The translations under genes and the position numbers were made by a program. Positions 1 to 7,782 of a stretch of 37,755 nt of DNA are shown piece after piece. The DNA is taken from positions 1 to 37,755 of the IMG/VR virus record IMGVR_UViG_3300037963_003190, one strand, 5' to 3'. Origin of the DNA: a virus. The notes under the pieces were generated by a model, which searched no databases, had not been told where the DNA came from, and saw nothing but the letters and a program-made list of their open reading frames with translations. The stretch's first letter is position 1, and every line of letters begins with the position of its first letter.

Positions 1-1
1 A

Positions 2-99
2 AAAATTACTTTTAAAATTTGTAATTAAAAATTAAAATATTTAAGTCATTTTACTAACAGATAGCTCTTTAAAGGCATCAAAAGTAGCTTTTTCATCAT
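2..99. repeat. Terminal direct repeat, left copy (98 bp)
   Basis: Bases 2-99 are identical to 37658-37755. Base 1 differs from base 37657, so the repeat is exactly 98 bp. It covers the 3' end of the 61-aa gene at 41-226 and the AT-rich spacer beyond it. A repeat of this length at contig ends usually means a circular or circularly permuted molecule whose ends overlap by about one assembly k-mer. A true short terminal redundancy is possible but cannot be told apart here. The unit length without the duplicate is 37657 bp. Confidence 0.9.
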
Positions 100-226
100 C
101 GCTTAATTCTGTATATTTTATAATATTTTGAGTTTCTTCACCACTGTCACTAGTAAATTGTACTATCATTCTTGGAGGTACTGATAATAAATTAAATTGT
201 ACCACGTTCTGCTTAATTTCTGCCAT
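41..226 (-). CDS. Small protein of unknown function (61 aa), end of late region
   Basis: A 61-residue protein that I do not recognise. It has a beta-rich N-terminal half (VVQFNLLSVPPRMIVQF) and an acidic, helical C-terminal half ending in SKMT. It follows the tail-spike gene by an 18-base AT-rich gap, so it is probably co-transcribed as the last late gene. A role as a small virion or tail-spike accessory protein is only positional inference. Its 3' part is duplicated at the other end of the window because the contig ends overlap. Confidence 0.6.
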   Translation of the reverse strand: MAEIKQNVVQFNLLSVPPRMIVQFTSDSGEETQNIIKYTELSDDEKATFDAFKELSVSKMT

Positions 227-244
227 TTTATTTATTTTATTTTT

Positions 245-1795
245 TTAACCAATCGATATATTCCCAAAAGTATCTTCTGTATTACTTTGTAAGTTAGTAA
301 TATTTGCATTAACGGGAGTTGTAGAATTACTAAACCTAAGACCTACAAAATAACAATTTTTTGCACTAGCTGCGTTTATACAGTTTGCACCCGCATTTTG
401 TACTCTCAAACTGCCACCGCTAAAAAATATGTCATCATCTGAACCAGCAACTAATAAAGCATGACTACCTGCATCATCATGAGTTGTAGCACAATCTAAA
501 TTACTAAATTCAACTTTACCTGAGTTTTTTAGTACATACATAGCCACATCAGCAGTAGAAAAAGCTTTTAAATTTAATATTAAATGGTCACCTGAACCAG
601 AGAAGTATCTTACTCCGTAAGTAGCTGTTGAATATCCAGTTACATTAGTTCCTTGACCTACTATATTTACACCAGCTTCAGCAGAGCTATATCCAAAAAT
701 GTTACCATATTTAGCATCTCCCGTAATATGGAAGCCATAATTAGAACTGGAAAACCCTTGACAGTTATAAGTTTGCCCGTTACCCGAAAAAAACCCATGA
801 TTGCCATGTGACCTACCTGTACAATTGTGAGCTTGTGAATTATTATTATAAATGCCGTAACTATTATCTGAAAACCCATAACAATTAATAGCAATTCCAT
901 TATTTTGTATTTGCAAACCTACCCCAGTATTAGAGCTTGCGTGTGCATTTTCTAACCTTGCATTTTGTAAAAAAATACCTTTAGTCTCTCCAACAAAAAC
1001 CCCTCCTTTAATAGTTCTAGTGGGACTAGATAGATAAGCCGCATTGCCAAAGTCATTTTCTAAAATCATTGAGCTTAGAGTTAAAATACCTAAACCAGTC
1101 GCTTTTATAGCTACTTTAGTTGTCACATCTGACGTAGCTCCAGTCCTCTTAATTTTACCATTATACATCTCTAATGAAACGTTATTATTTACACTAAAAG
1201 CGTTTGCGGTTCCAGATGTATTTAAAGTATATGTATAGCCATTAAAATTAATATTAACACCATCAACACAAGTTACTGTAATATTACTTGTTTCTGTAAT
1301 GTTTGCAAAAAACTCAATAGTATCTCCACTAGAAGCAGCAGTTAGTGCATCCGCAAGAGTTGAATAATAAGTAAATGCTCCAGCACTATCACTAATTCCA
1401 AGTTTGCCAAAACTAGAACCTAAACCAGCCCATGCAGAACCATCAAAAACCTTTAAAGCATCTGCGTTTTTATCATAACACATACTGCCCTTTTGAGGGG
1501 TTATGCTATTCCATGCAGCACCATCATACCTTACCCAATCTTGCAAGCTAACACCTCCCCAACCTGCATTAACACTACCTCCTGAAGATAATATATAAAT
1601 ATCACCTGCATTAGTAGTAGGAGGGGCTACGCTGCCATCAACAAAATTTAAAGCTGCCGGTAGTAACAATTCATCTGTACTCTCTAGCTGCCCTTTTTCA
1701 TTTTTAAAAGCATAATCACCATTGTTAGCATTTTGAAACCATTTAGGATTATGAATGTCAGTTTCATTGTTTATATTCTTATGTAATATCGCCAT
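245..1795 (-). CDS. Tail spike / receptor-binding protein with beta-helix
   Basis: 516 aa. Residues 1-130 form an attachment-like head with the repeated pattern seen in phage tail proteins: AAWNSITPQKG followed by YDKNADALKVFDGSAWAGL (DUF2793-like). From about residue 140 to 490 the protein has many short, Asn/Gly/Ser-rich turns spaced 20-25 residues apart (NNGIAINCYGFS, NNSQAHNC, GNGQTYNCQGFSSSN), the signature of a right-handed parallel beta-helix as in pectate-lyase-fold tail spikes. It would bind, and perhaps cleave, a cell-surface polysaccharide. I could not pick out catalytic residues. It lies 3 bases after the connector gene, at the end of the head module. Confidence 0.75.
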   Translation of the reverse strand: MAILHKNINNETDIHNPKWFQNANNGDYAFKNEKGQLESTDELLLPAALNFVDGSVAPPTTNAGDIYILSSGGSVNAGWGGVSLQDWVRYDGAAWNSITPQKGSMCYDKNADALKVFDGSAWAGLGSSFGKLGISDSAGAFTYYSTLADALTAASSGDTIEFFANITETSNITVTCVDGVNINFNGYTYTLNTSGTANAFSVNNNVSLEMYNGKIKRTGATSDVTTKVAIKATGLGILTLSSMILENDFGNAAYLSSPTRTIKGGVFVGETKGIFLQNARLENAHASSNTGVGLQIQNNGIAINCYGFSDNSYGIYNNNSQAHNCTGRSHGNHGFFSGNGQTYNCQGFSSSNYGFHITGDAKYGNIFGYSSAEAGVNIVGQGTNVTGYSTATYGVRYFSGSGDHLILNLKAFSTADVAMYVLKNSGKVEFSNLDCATTHDDAGSHALLVAGSDDDIFFSGGSLRVQNAGANCINAASAKNCYFVGLRFSNSTTPVNANITNLQSNTEDTFGNISIG

Positions 1796-1798
1796 ATC

Positions 1799-2302
1799 TT
1801 AATAAAATATAATGCCTTTTTTATTTACCTGTACTGGGGTTTCGCAATCATCAAATAAAGGAAATTTTGTACTATCATCATCTTTAGCTTCCTTGATATA
1901 TTCTATCATATCTTTTTTCCAGAAATCAGCTTTATTAATATAAAAATCCCTAGATTGTGAATATTCAAAGTTGCTAGCCTGATTTGACTGCTCTGTATTA
2001 TTCTCCATTGCACCCTGATTAGTAAGCTGTGTATGTATCTTAGAATACACCTCATAAACTACGTAATGAGCTAACATTGGTTTTATAAACTGATTAACAA
2101 TAATAGTATTATCACCTGTCAAACTAGCTCCAGCAATTTGGGTTAAAAGCTCATTATAGTAATCTTTCCCTAAAACAGGCTTTACATACTTTCGCTGTGA
2201 TGTCAAAATGTACTTATCAAAATAAGCAGTATCAAAATAATTATCATTTATTGCTTGACTACTTACCTCTGTTGAGGTCATCATTTCAGTATTATACGCC
2301 AT
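1799..2302 (-). CDS. Head-tail connector-like protein (DUF6712-like)
   Basis: 167 aa. The segment QRKYVKPVLGKDYYNEL (about residues 36-52) and the following helical stretch resemble the DUF6712-type proteins found next to the portal gene in Bacteroidota phages. These are likely equivalents of the gp6-type adaptor that docks on the portal ring after packaging. The gene starts 5 bases after the portal stop and is followed by the tail spike 3 bases later, so it belongs to the head operon. The assignment rests on that motif and position; I cannot see a catalytic site and none is expected. Confidence 0.6.
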   Translation of the reverse strand: MAYNTEMMTSTEVSSQAINDNYFDTAYFDKYILTSQRKYVKPVLGKDYYNELLTQIAGASLTGDNTIIVNQFIKPMLAHYVVYEVYSKIHTQLTNQGAMENNTEQSNQASNFEYSQSRDFYINKADFWKKDMIEYIKEAKDDDSTKFPLFDDCETPVQVNKKGIIFY

Positions 2303-2307
2303 ATTTA

Positions 2308-3954
2308 TTAACTGTTTTCTATTTCCTTAATCTTTCTCTCAGCCCAACTTTTCATACTCTTACCTCCCCACAATAAATAGGAGATAGTACCACAAGCCTT
2401 AGTATCACTAGGGTCATAGTACTCTTCTGCTCTTGATAAATAACTAAACGTTCTTTTTATAGTACTAAAAGATAAACCTCTTCTATTAGCTATGTCCTGT
2501 GCTCTTTGTTTACCTACATCAGTTGCACATCTGTTATTAACTTCATCATTTAGCTTTATACCCCTCTTAGCATTGTTAACTGCACTATCAGGATAATCAG
2601 CATAGGTTTTTATATAAATGCTATTTTGATAAGTGTTGTTTATTTCATTATCTACCTCTTCATCTGTATCCTCTTCAATATTCTGTACAGCATTTTCATT
2701 TACAAACTGCTCACCTCTACCATCATCTAACATTTGTAAGCCTAGCATCTTACGAGCTTCATTGATAGTTATAACAGCATTTAAATCAACTTTAGCACTA
2801 TCACCAACAGGAGAAACGTTTAAAATACCTATTTCAATGTTACCATATTTAGTATCTCTCTTGATAATACCGTTTAACGCTTTTAATAGTGGCTCCTGAA
2901 AATCCGGAATAACTACACTGTTCATAAACTTATCATACTCATCTTTTATCTGTTGGTTACTTCCCAGCTTTCCTGCTGTTTCAATACCAGCTAAACTAGG
3001 AGTAATCCTATGAGCAGAAATAATGGCTTTAGTGCATAACTGTGATAGCTCCATAAATTCACCATCACGCTCCCTGTCAAACTCTTTTATACTTGCTGCT
3101 TGTTCAGGGCTATCTAAAAGCTCTACTAAAAATTTATCATTATTAGCTTCACCTGTAAACTTCTCTTTAATCTTTTCAACGTATTGCTGTGCGTTCATCC
3201 CATCGGGAACCTCCCCAAACATCTGAATAAGTACACTAGGAAAAAACCCATTATCAAACTTATCAATATTGTACTTACTCATTCTGTACTCAATATCAAT
3301 CCAGTCTAAAGCACCTACATAATCAGGCAATCCATAATAATTGAACTCTGGATATTTTCTCATTATATGAATTATAAACTCTTTACTTTGAGTACCATCA
3401 TAAAATTTTAACTCATTAACAGGATATTGAGCAGATGGAGTATTACTTAATTCTATATCTCTCCAAAAGTTTGATAAATATGCTATATCTTTTCTTTTTC
3501 CTTTTCTTACCGTCGTAGCATCCTCACAATATAATGCAGTGTAATCACCGCTTTTTTTAATATGTGCATAAGCATTACCAGTGATAACATAAGACTGTAC
3601 AATGTCGCTAAATACATCATATAAACTATCTCCTTCAGGGTTGACTTCCTTGCACCATTCCTGAAAATCCTGCGGCAAATCCTCATAACCCACATTCTCA
3701 CCGTCTAACTTGAAAGTAAATTCCTTACCCTTTATAAATGTAATTTTTTGATTTATAATACTGCTATGAGTACTGGACCGTCTAGCCCTCTTTGCTAAAT
3801 CATTTACATAAATGTTATCTGAATCCTGAAAAAATGGTACCCACTTTTGTTCAATATCAATATTAGGCTCTTTCTCTTTTTTAACTATTGGAGTAGATAT
3901 AGGGTCAGTCTTAACAGTACTAGCCTTTATGCTACTTATCTTCTTTTGGCTCAT
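2308..3954 (-). CDS. Portal protein with extra C-terminal domain
   Basis: 548 aa. It forms the dodecameric ring at one capsid vertex through which DNA enters. The first ~430 residues follow the HK97/PBSX-type portal plan: an N-terminal tail, a wing region with NAYAHIKKSGDYTALYCED, a stretch HIMRKYPEFNYYGLPDYVGA, and the helical clip/stem part with AHRITPSLAGIETAGKLGSN. Acidic linkers (EEDTDEEVDNEINN) then lead to a separate 95-residue domain that begins KTYADYPDSAVNNAKRG and ends with an SYLSRAEEYY...ACGTISYLLWGG pattern. I know that pattern from other phage head proteins as a tail-piece, not as core portal. The gene overlaps the upstream 58-aa gene by 23 bases. Confidence 0.85.
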   Translation of the reverse strand: MSQKKISSIKASTVKTDPISTPIVKKEKEPNIDIEQKWVPFFQDSDNIYVNDLAKRARRSSTHSSIINQKITFIKGKEFTFKLDGENVGYEDLPQDFQEWCKEVNPEGDSLYDVFSDIVQSYVITGNAYAHIKKSGDYTALYCEDATTVRKGKRKDIAYLSNFWRDIELSNTPSAQYPVNELKFYDGTQSKEFIIHIMRKYPEFNYYGLPDYVGALDWIDIEYRMSKYNIDKFDNGFFPSVLIQMFGEVPDGMNAQQYVEKIKEKFTGEANNDKFLVELLDSPEQAASIKEFDRERDGEFMELSQLCTKAIISAHRITPSLAGIETAGKLGSNQQIKDEYDKFMNSVVIPDFQEPLLKALNGIIKRDTKYGNIEIGILNVSPVGDSAKVDLNAVITINEARKMLGLQMLDDGRGEQFVNENAVQNIEEDTDEEVDNEINNTYQNSIYIKTYADYPDSAVNNAKRGIKLNDEVNNRCATDVGKQRAQDIANRRGLSFSTIKRTFSYLSRAEEYYDPSDTKACGTISYLLWGGKSMKSWAERKIKEIENS

Positions 3955-4108
3955 CTTTTACCTTTTCGATTGATACAATATTGGTAAAACCTGCATTGTA
4001 TAGTTTTTTTAAGTCTTTTTGGCTTGTTTTATCAGTAAGATTGATAATACCTACTGAACCCATTATTTTTTTACCTATAAAACTAGGCTCTATAATAAAT
4101 TTGCTCAT
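3932..4108 (-). CDS. Small protein before portal (58 aa)
   Basis: A short reading frame: ATG at 4108, TAG at 3934-3932. The product begins MSKFIIEPSFIGKK and contains KDLKKLYNAGFTNIVSIEK. The end overlaps the portal start by 23 bases, suggesting translational coupling. A TATATTTA element lies only 3-4 bases upstream of the ATG (4112-4119), so the message may be leaderless. The middle resembles the short 'YNAGF/YDAGH' proteins that often precede portal or connector genes, but the function is unknown. Confidence 0.6.
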   Translation of the reverse strand: MSKFIIEPSFIGKKIMGSVGIINLTDKTSQKDLKKLYNAGFTNIVSIEKVKDEPKEDK

Positions 4109-4111
4109 ATC

Positions 4112-4119
4112 TAAATATA
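4112..4119 (-). promoter_or_regulatory. Candidate -7 element before the portal unit
   Basis: The minus strand reads TTATTATATTTAGATATG, giving a TATATTTA element that matches the Bacteroidota -7 consensus TAnnTTTG except for the last base. It lies between the hairpin at 4157-4182 and the ATG at 4108. No clear TTG -33 box sits at the right distance, so it is weaker than the elements at 36490 and 34721. Confidence 0.4.
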
Positions 4120-4156
4120 ATAAAATTAATTAATACTTTATTTCTAAAAGCAATAA

Positions 4157-4182
4157 AGGGAGAACCTAACAAAGCCCTCCCT
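4157..4182 (-). terminator. Possible hairpin after the tail-tube-like gene
   Basis: Minus strand: AGGGAG, a 14-base loop, CTCCCT, then TTATTG. It has six base pairs but a long loop and only a short T run. It lies 37 bases past the stop of the 4219-4788 gene and before the promoter-like element at 4112. This is a plausible weak terminator or an mRNA 3'-end stabiliser. Confidence 0.45.
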
Positions 4183-4218
4183 ACTGTTGCACCTGCAACT
4201 ATCCACCATAAACTAAAT

Positions 4219-4788
4219 TTATGAACCTAAGCTAACAGTACCGGAGCTGTTTGTAGTGATGGAACCTACAAATTCCCTTACTAGCTGAGCTTGCTTACCA
4301 GCAAAAGTTACAGTATATCCGTTTTGCCCTTGTAATTCAGCTTCTAAAACTTCATTAGCAATAGCATCAACTGCTGCATCTTTTTCCATAATCTCATCAT
4401 ACCCTAATACAAAAGCTTTATTATCATTAGTTTCTTTGTTGTAAGTTTCAAAGATTACGATTAAACCACAAGATTCAACATAGCTGTTAATGCCTTTAGC
4501 TTTTACTTTCTCCATTTTTGGAGAGAACACCTCTAAAGAAGTTTCATAAGAAATAGAACCATTCTCACGAGAACCCTCTGAGCTATATAACTTTGTTTCC
4601 AGCTCTCCCTCAATCTCATAAAACTTATCATCAGTAGTACTTAAAGTTACTGCTGTGTAAGAATGATTGTCAGTAGACGCTGTGAAACTTGTTACATCAT
4701 CTTTATTAATAACGAATACTCTTTTAATACCACCTCTGCGGTTTTCATCGTTACAATTAATTAAAATATCTGTTGAAATTTCTGACAT
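4219..4788 (-). CDS. Putative major tail tube-like virion protein
   Basis: 189 aa. An N-terminal stretch with RRGGIKRVFVINKDDVTSFTA, then strands with YEIEGELETKLYSSEGS, SISYETSLEVFSPKMEKVKAKGI and a late NGYTVTFAGKQAQLV. This is the pattern of the beta-rich proteins encoded beside the capsid gene in many Bacteroidota siphophages, and I read it as the tail tube (gpV/HK97-type) protein. It stands alone between two hairpins, which would allow high, separate expression as needed for a major structural protein. A minor head protein is the alternative. Confidence 0.5.
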   Translation of the reverse strand: MSEISTDILINCNDENRRGGIKRVFVINKDDVTSFTASTDNHSYTAVTLSTTDDKFYEIEGELETKLYSSEGSRENGSISYETSLEVFSPKMEKVKAKGINSYVESCGLIVIFETYNKETNDNKAFVLGYDEIMEKDAAVDAIANEVLEAELQGQNGYTVTFAGKQAQLVREFVGSITTNSSGTVSLGS

Positions 4789-4816
4789 CTTTTAAAAATT
4801 TATTAGTTAAAAAAAT

Positions 4817-4834
4817 GCCCTCCCGAAAGAGGGC
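4817..4834 (-). terminator. Rho-independent terminator after capsid gene
   Basis: Minus strand: GCCCTC, loop TTTCGG, GAGGGC, then ATTTTTTT. It has a strong six-pair G/C stem directly after the capsid stop codon (4843) and a seven-T run. It would end or reduce transcripts after the capsid gene, giving capsid message in excess of the downstream genes. Confidence 0.8.
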
Positions 4835-4842
4835 TTTAATTC

Positions 4843-5871
4843 TTAGTAGTAGAAAGAAATCAACTCACCAAATACATACTGAGCACCCATTTTGTACTTA
4901 GCAATAATTTTTAATAACTCATCGTCATCGTCATTACTTCTAAATTTCAATTGAGAACCAGCATCAGCAACATCAGTACCAATAACTAAGTTATCATCTA
5001 CTGTGTAAACTAGCATATTCTTTCCTATATCTATACCTAAAGTCTGAGAGTTAGGGTTAGCAGCATCAGCTAATTGCGTATCCCATCCAGTAACCTCAAC
5101 AACAGGAATACCTCTGAAAGTCAAAGACTGTCCATCCTGTAACAACTGAAGCCCTAAAGCGTTCCCAGTACCAAGTTGCTCATAAGTAGTCATCAAGTTA
5201 TCAACTATTGTAGCAGTAACTCTGAAGCTCTTAGAGTTGTTTGGCATTTGTCTAAGTACTTTAGTTTGGTTTTCGTAAGCAGACTTTAGCAAAGTATAAG
5301 CACCATCAGCAACTAAATCACCGTTAGTATCTTCAACATTTGCAATAGTAGTCATTTCTACATATTTACCTAAACCAGCAGAACCAGCAACAAACAACTG
5401 AACAAAACCATCAAACTGGTTATAGTCAGATGAAGCAGCAGTAGAAGCAGCAAACCAAGCCATTCTCCCGTTATCATCAGCGATAGCTTCAGCAACTCTT
5501 TTTCTAGCAACCTCACCTACAACTGTATCAGTTAGGTCATCAATTGCAGTTCCTGAACCGTAGAACTCTTCAAAGATAGTACCGTAAAAAGCATCTCCAC
5601 ACTCTTCAAGGTTAACCTTAAGTTTAGAAACTTCTAATGTTCTATCAGATACTGAAGTAACTCCACCAGTAGCAGAAAACCCACAAGTAGTATACTTTCT
5701 AACGATTTTCGTTAGTGAGCTGTTAAGGTACATATTAGCCTTAACTTTAATGTTAGGGATAATTCTAATCCCTGATAAATCCGAGCTACCTTCTTGAGGT
5801 GCAAATAGGATTTCTGTAAATTCCTGTCCAGCGTAAGTAGAAGAAATCGATTGTGTAATAAAATTTGCCAT
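4843..5871 (-). CDS. Major capsid protein
   Basis: 342 aa. It is placed directly after the protease-scaffold fusion and followed by a strong terminator, the classic setting of the HK97-fold major capsid gene. Visible features: the extended N-terminal arm (ITQSISSTYAGQEFTEILF), a central helix region (DDLTDTVVGEVARKRVAEAIADDNGRMAWFAA) and a C-terminal beta-rich domain (GIPVVEVTGWDTQL, GKNMLVYTVDDNLVIGTD, YKMGAQYVFGELI). The closing pattern is typical of capsid proteins of this group. The assignment comes from context plus overall pattern, since capsid sequences diverge widely. The likely start is the ATG at 5871, 8 bases after the protease stop. Confidence 0.8.
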   Translation of the reverse strand: MANFITQSISSTYAGQEFTEILFAPQEGSSDLSGIRIIPNIKVKANMYLNSSLTKIVRKYTTCGFSATGGVTSVSDRTLEVSKLKVNLEECGDAFYGTIFEEFYGSGTAIDDLTDTVVGEVARKRVAEAIADDNGRMAWFAASTAASSDYNQFDGFVQLFVAGSAGLGKYVEMTTIANVEDTNGDLVADGAYTLLKSAYENQTKVLRQMPNNSKSFRVTATIVDNLMTTYEQLGTGNALGLQLLQDGQSLTFRGIPVVEVTGWDTQLADAANPNSQTLGIDIGKNMLVYTVDDNLVIGTDVADAGSQLKFRSNDDDDELLKIIAKYKMGAQYVFGELISFYY

Positions 5872-5879
5872 TTTTTAAA

Positions 5880-6935
5880 TTATTTATATGAAGATTTTAA
5901 AATATTAAGGATTGCAGCACCTAACTCATCCACCTCTTTTACATTAGCTTCAGGATTAACAACATCCTCTTTAGCCTCTAATGGCTCTCTTGATGCTTTT
6001 GCCTTATCCAGTTCCTTTTTCATTTCTGCTAACTCGCTATCCTTAGCGGTTAGTTCAGCTTTAATTGAATCCATAAGCTCTGCTTTAATGGCTTCAACAT
6101 CTACTGCATCTTGTGGCTCTTCAGTTACCTCTTCATTAACCTCTTCAACCTCTTCAGTAGTTTCTTCAACAGCTTCAACTTCTGGAGTTTCTTCTGTTGT
6201 TTCTTCAACCGCTTCAGCTTTTGGAGCTAACAATTCAGAAACATAAGCCTTTAGCTGGTCTAATAGACCTTCCTTTTCAGACATATTCACGTTATTTAAT
6301 TGATTTACATAATTAGATGGTACATTATACCCTTTTTTGGCTAACTCTTTAGGTGAAGCATAAGCAGCGATTGCTAAAGCCCCTTCTATAATACCAATGA
6401 AATTATACTCTTTAGCTTCTTCAGCAGTTAGCCATGTTTCAGCTTTCATCATATCCTGAATAGTAGACAACTCAAGACCTGTTGCATTAGCGTAAATTTT
6501 AGCAAGTTTAAGATTAATCTTATCCATCAACTGTGCTTGCTTTTCTAGCTCTTCTTTATAATCTCTTATCTCATCACTATTCATGCCCTCCATAGATACT
6601 ACTGGCATCCATGCATTATGTATCATAAAGAAACTGTTTTCACTCATAACAGGTAACTCACTACCAGAAAGAGCAATGATTGTAGCAGCACTAGCAGCTA
6701 AACCTTCAATTTTTACAGATACATTATAAGAAGAGTTTTTTAGAAAGTCATAAATAGCAAGGGCATCAAATACTGAACCACCTCCGCTATTTACAGTAAG
6801 CTCTATATCTTTAGAACCTGAAGCCTTAACCTCATCAATAAAGGTTTTAGCATCAATCCCAAAAGAACCTATTTCCTCATCTATCGAAATAGATAGCTTG
6901 TTATTTATTGAATTACTTAAATTATACCAATTCAT
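5880..6935 (-). CDS. Head maturation protease (ClpP-like) fused to scaffold
   Basis: 351 aa in two parts. Residues ~10-200 are a ClpP/S14-type serine protease. NSGGGSVFDALAIYDFL contains the oxyanion loop, GLAASAATIIALSG carries the nucleophile Ser82, and SFFMIHNAW carries His106. Residues ~218-351 form an acidic, repetitive, coiled-coil tail with EETTEE repeats (EAVEETTEETPEVEAVEETTEE) and a KAELTAKDSELAEMKKELDKA helix, as expected of a scaffold. The fused form resembles the phage lambda C/Nu3 arrangement. An in-frame ATG at 6284 (MSEKEGLLDQL) could start a separate scaffold. The protease would cut the scaffold and capsid arms during prohead maturation. Confidence 0.85.
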   Translation of the reverse strand: MNWYNLSNSINNKLSISIDEEIGSFGIDAKTFIDEVKASGSKDIELTVNSGGGSVFDALAIYDFLKNSSYNVSVKIEGLAASAATIIALSGSELPVMSENSFFMIHNAWMPVVSMEGMNSDEIRDYKEELEKQAQLMDKINLKLAKIYANATGLELSTIQDMMKAETWLTAEEAKEYNFIGIIEGALAIAAYASPKELAKKGYNVPSNYVNQLNNVNMSEKEGLLDQLKAYVSELLAPKAEAVEETTEETPEVEAVEETTEEVEEVNEEVTEEPQDAVDVEAIKAELMDSIKAELTAKDSELAEMKKELDKAKASREPLEAKEDVVNPEANVKEVDELGAAILNILKSSYK

Positions 6936-6984
6936 TAAACAACAATAGCAAATTGTTTTAAAATTGATATATAATTTTTTTACA

Positions 6985-7015
6985 TAAAAAAAGAGGGCTA
7001 CCCTAAAAACCCTCT
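6985..7015 (-). terminator. Rho-independent terminator before head genes
   Basis: Minus strand: AGAGGG (7015-7010), a loop that includes TTTTTAGGG, CCCTCT (6997-6992), then seven Ts. It lies 53 bases after the stop of the 7068-7370 gene and upstream of the protease gene, so it separates the tail operon from the head operon. Confidence 0.75.
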
Positions 7016-7067
7016 CTTAATAATCACAAAACTATTTACTTATGAAGTAAAAAGCTAATATATAAAA

Positions 7068-7370
7068 TTACTTTTGTAAAACAATCTTTATAACCAAATT
7101 TACAGAAATGTCATACTTAACAGATAGATTGTAATAAATATCCTTCATCATCATTAGAGGATTTTTTCTCATTATATGGTAATCATTTATCACTGCCATA
7201 TTCCTAACAGCTTTTTGATTAATTAAACCAGTGCTTAATAATAATTCAGTAGCTTGCTTAATATCATCAGCCTTATTAACAACACTAAACAAAGTATCAT
7301 TTAGTACATTTGCCAATTCTCTAGCCTCTGCTTCCAAAAGTTTATTATTCTCCTTTTGCACCTGCCACAT
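7068..7370 (-). CDS. Unknown 100-aa protein after zinc-ribbon genes
   Basis: Up to 100 aa, largely helical, ending with a helix-turn-helix-like stretch (MKDIYYNLSVKYDISVNLVIKIV). The first ATG (7370) makes the gene overlap the preceding one by 70 bases, more than is usual here. A later start is possible, but no better ATG exists before residue 58. I do not recognise the family. Position at the end of the tail operon suggests a small late protein. Confidence 0.5.
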   Translation of the reverse strand: MWQVQKENNKLLEAEARELANVLNDTLFSVVNKADDIKQATELLLSTGLINQKAVRNMAVINDYHIMRKNPLMMMKDIYYNLSVKYDISVNLVIKIVLQK

Positions 7371-7540
7371 GAAATTTTAAAGTTTGGTTCTACGTTTTCT
7401 TTAAATAGGTCTGATAAATATTCAAGGCTCTTTGAGCATGGGAAAATTTTACCATGAGTTTTAATAATAGCTTCTTTAATATTTAACCTTTCTGTTTGAT
7501 CAAGGTTCTCAATATTTTTATTTACGTCAAAATCTACCAT
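7301..7540 (-). CDS. Unknown 79-aa protein with a C-terminal Cys pair
   Basis: 79 aa. It starts MVDFDVNKN and contains HGKIFPCSKSLEYL and SCGRCKRRIINFW near the C-terminus, so there are three cysteines including a CxxC. The Cys-x2-Cys-basic-aromatic ending is seen in short phage proteins encoded after tape measure genes. It overlaps the previous gene by 7 bases and the next by 70. Metal binding is inferred from the cysteines; its role is unknown. Confidence 0.55.
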   Translation of the reverse strand: MVDFDVNKNIENLDQTERLNIKEAIIKTHGKIFPCSKSLEYLSDLFKENVEPNFKISCGRCKRRIINFWKQRLENWQMY

Positions 7541-7764
7541 TTACCTTTAGGACATTGTTCATCTTCCCATATTGTTTTATCAATCAAAGCACATTTACAA
7601 ATACTGCATTGTGATATACCCGGTTTCTCAAACCATAAAAATTTAAAGTTATCTCTTTTATCGTTGCAACCTTCACAAATGTTAAGCCTTTTTAATTTCT
7701 TTTGATAACTTGATAATTCACTGCTTATATTTTTTGCCTTACCGAATAAACTAGTTAACCACAT
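7534..7764 (-). CDS. Small zinc-ribbon-like protein after tape measure
   Basis: 76 aa with two Cys pairs, NICEGCND (about residues 28-35) and SQCSICKCAL (about 51-60), plus a later Cys in DEQCPKGKW, so a zinc ribbon is likely. The N-terminus MWLTSLFGKAKN could be a short amphipathic helix. The ATG at 7764 lies 18 bases after the tape measure stop and only 4 bases from a TATATTTA element (7769-7776). It forms a small operon with the next two genes. The function is unknown; perhaps a tail-tip accessory. Confidence 0.6.
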   Translation of the reverse strand: MWLTSLFGKAKNISSELSSYQKKLKRLNICEGCNDKRDNFKFLWFEKPGISQCSICKCALIDKTIWEDEQCPKGKW

Positions 7765-7768
7765 AATC

Positions 7769-7776
7769 TAAATATA
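7769..7776 (-). promoter_or_regulatory. Candidate -7 element before 7764 gene
   Basis: The minus strand reads TTATTATATTTAGATTATG: a TATATTTA element four bases before the start codon, in the 18-base gap after the tape measure gene. It is similar in layout to the elements at 4112 and 20464. If used, the transcript would be leaderless or nearly so. Confidence 0.35.
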
Positions 7777-7782
7777 ATAATT

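Noticed and set aside
245-1795. Diversity-generating retroelement target in the tail spike
   Set aside because: No reverse transcriptase gene and no template-like near-repeat of the 3' end of the gene was found in the window.
5851-6246. 131-aa plus-strand frame, Ser/Ala/Thr-rich
   Set aside because: It is the antisense of the acidic repeat tail of the protease-scaffold gene; composition is an echo of EETTEE codons and no plus-strand gene has promoter or neighbours.
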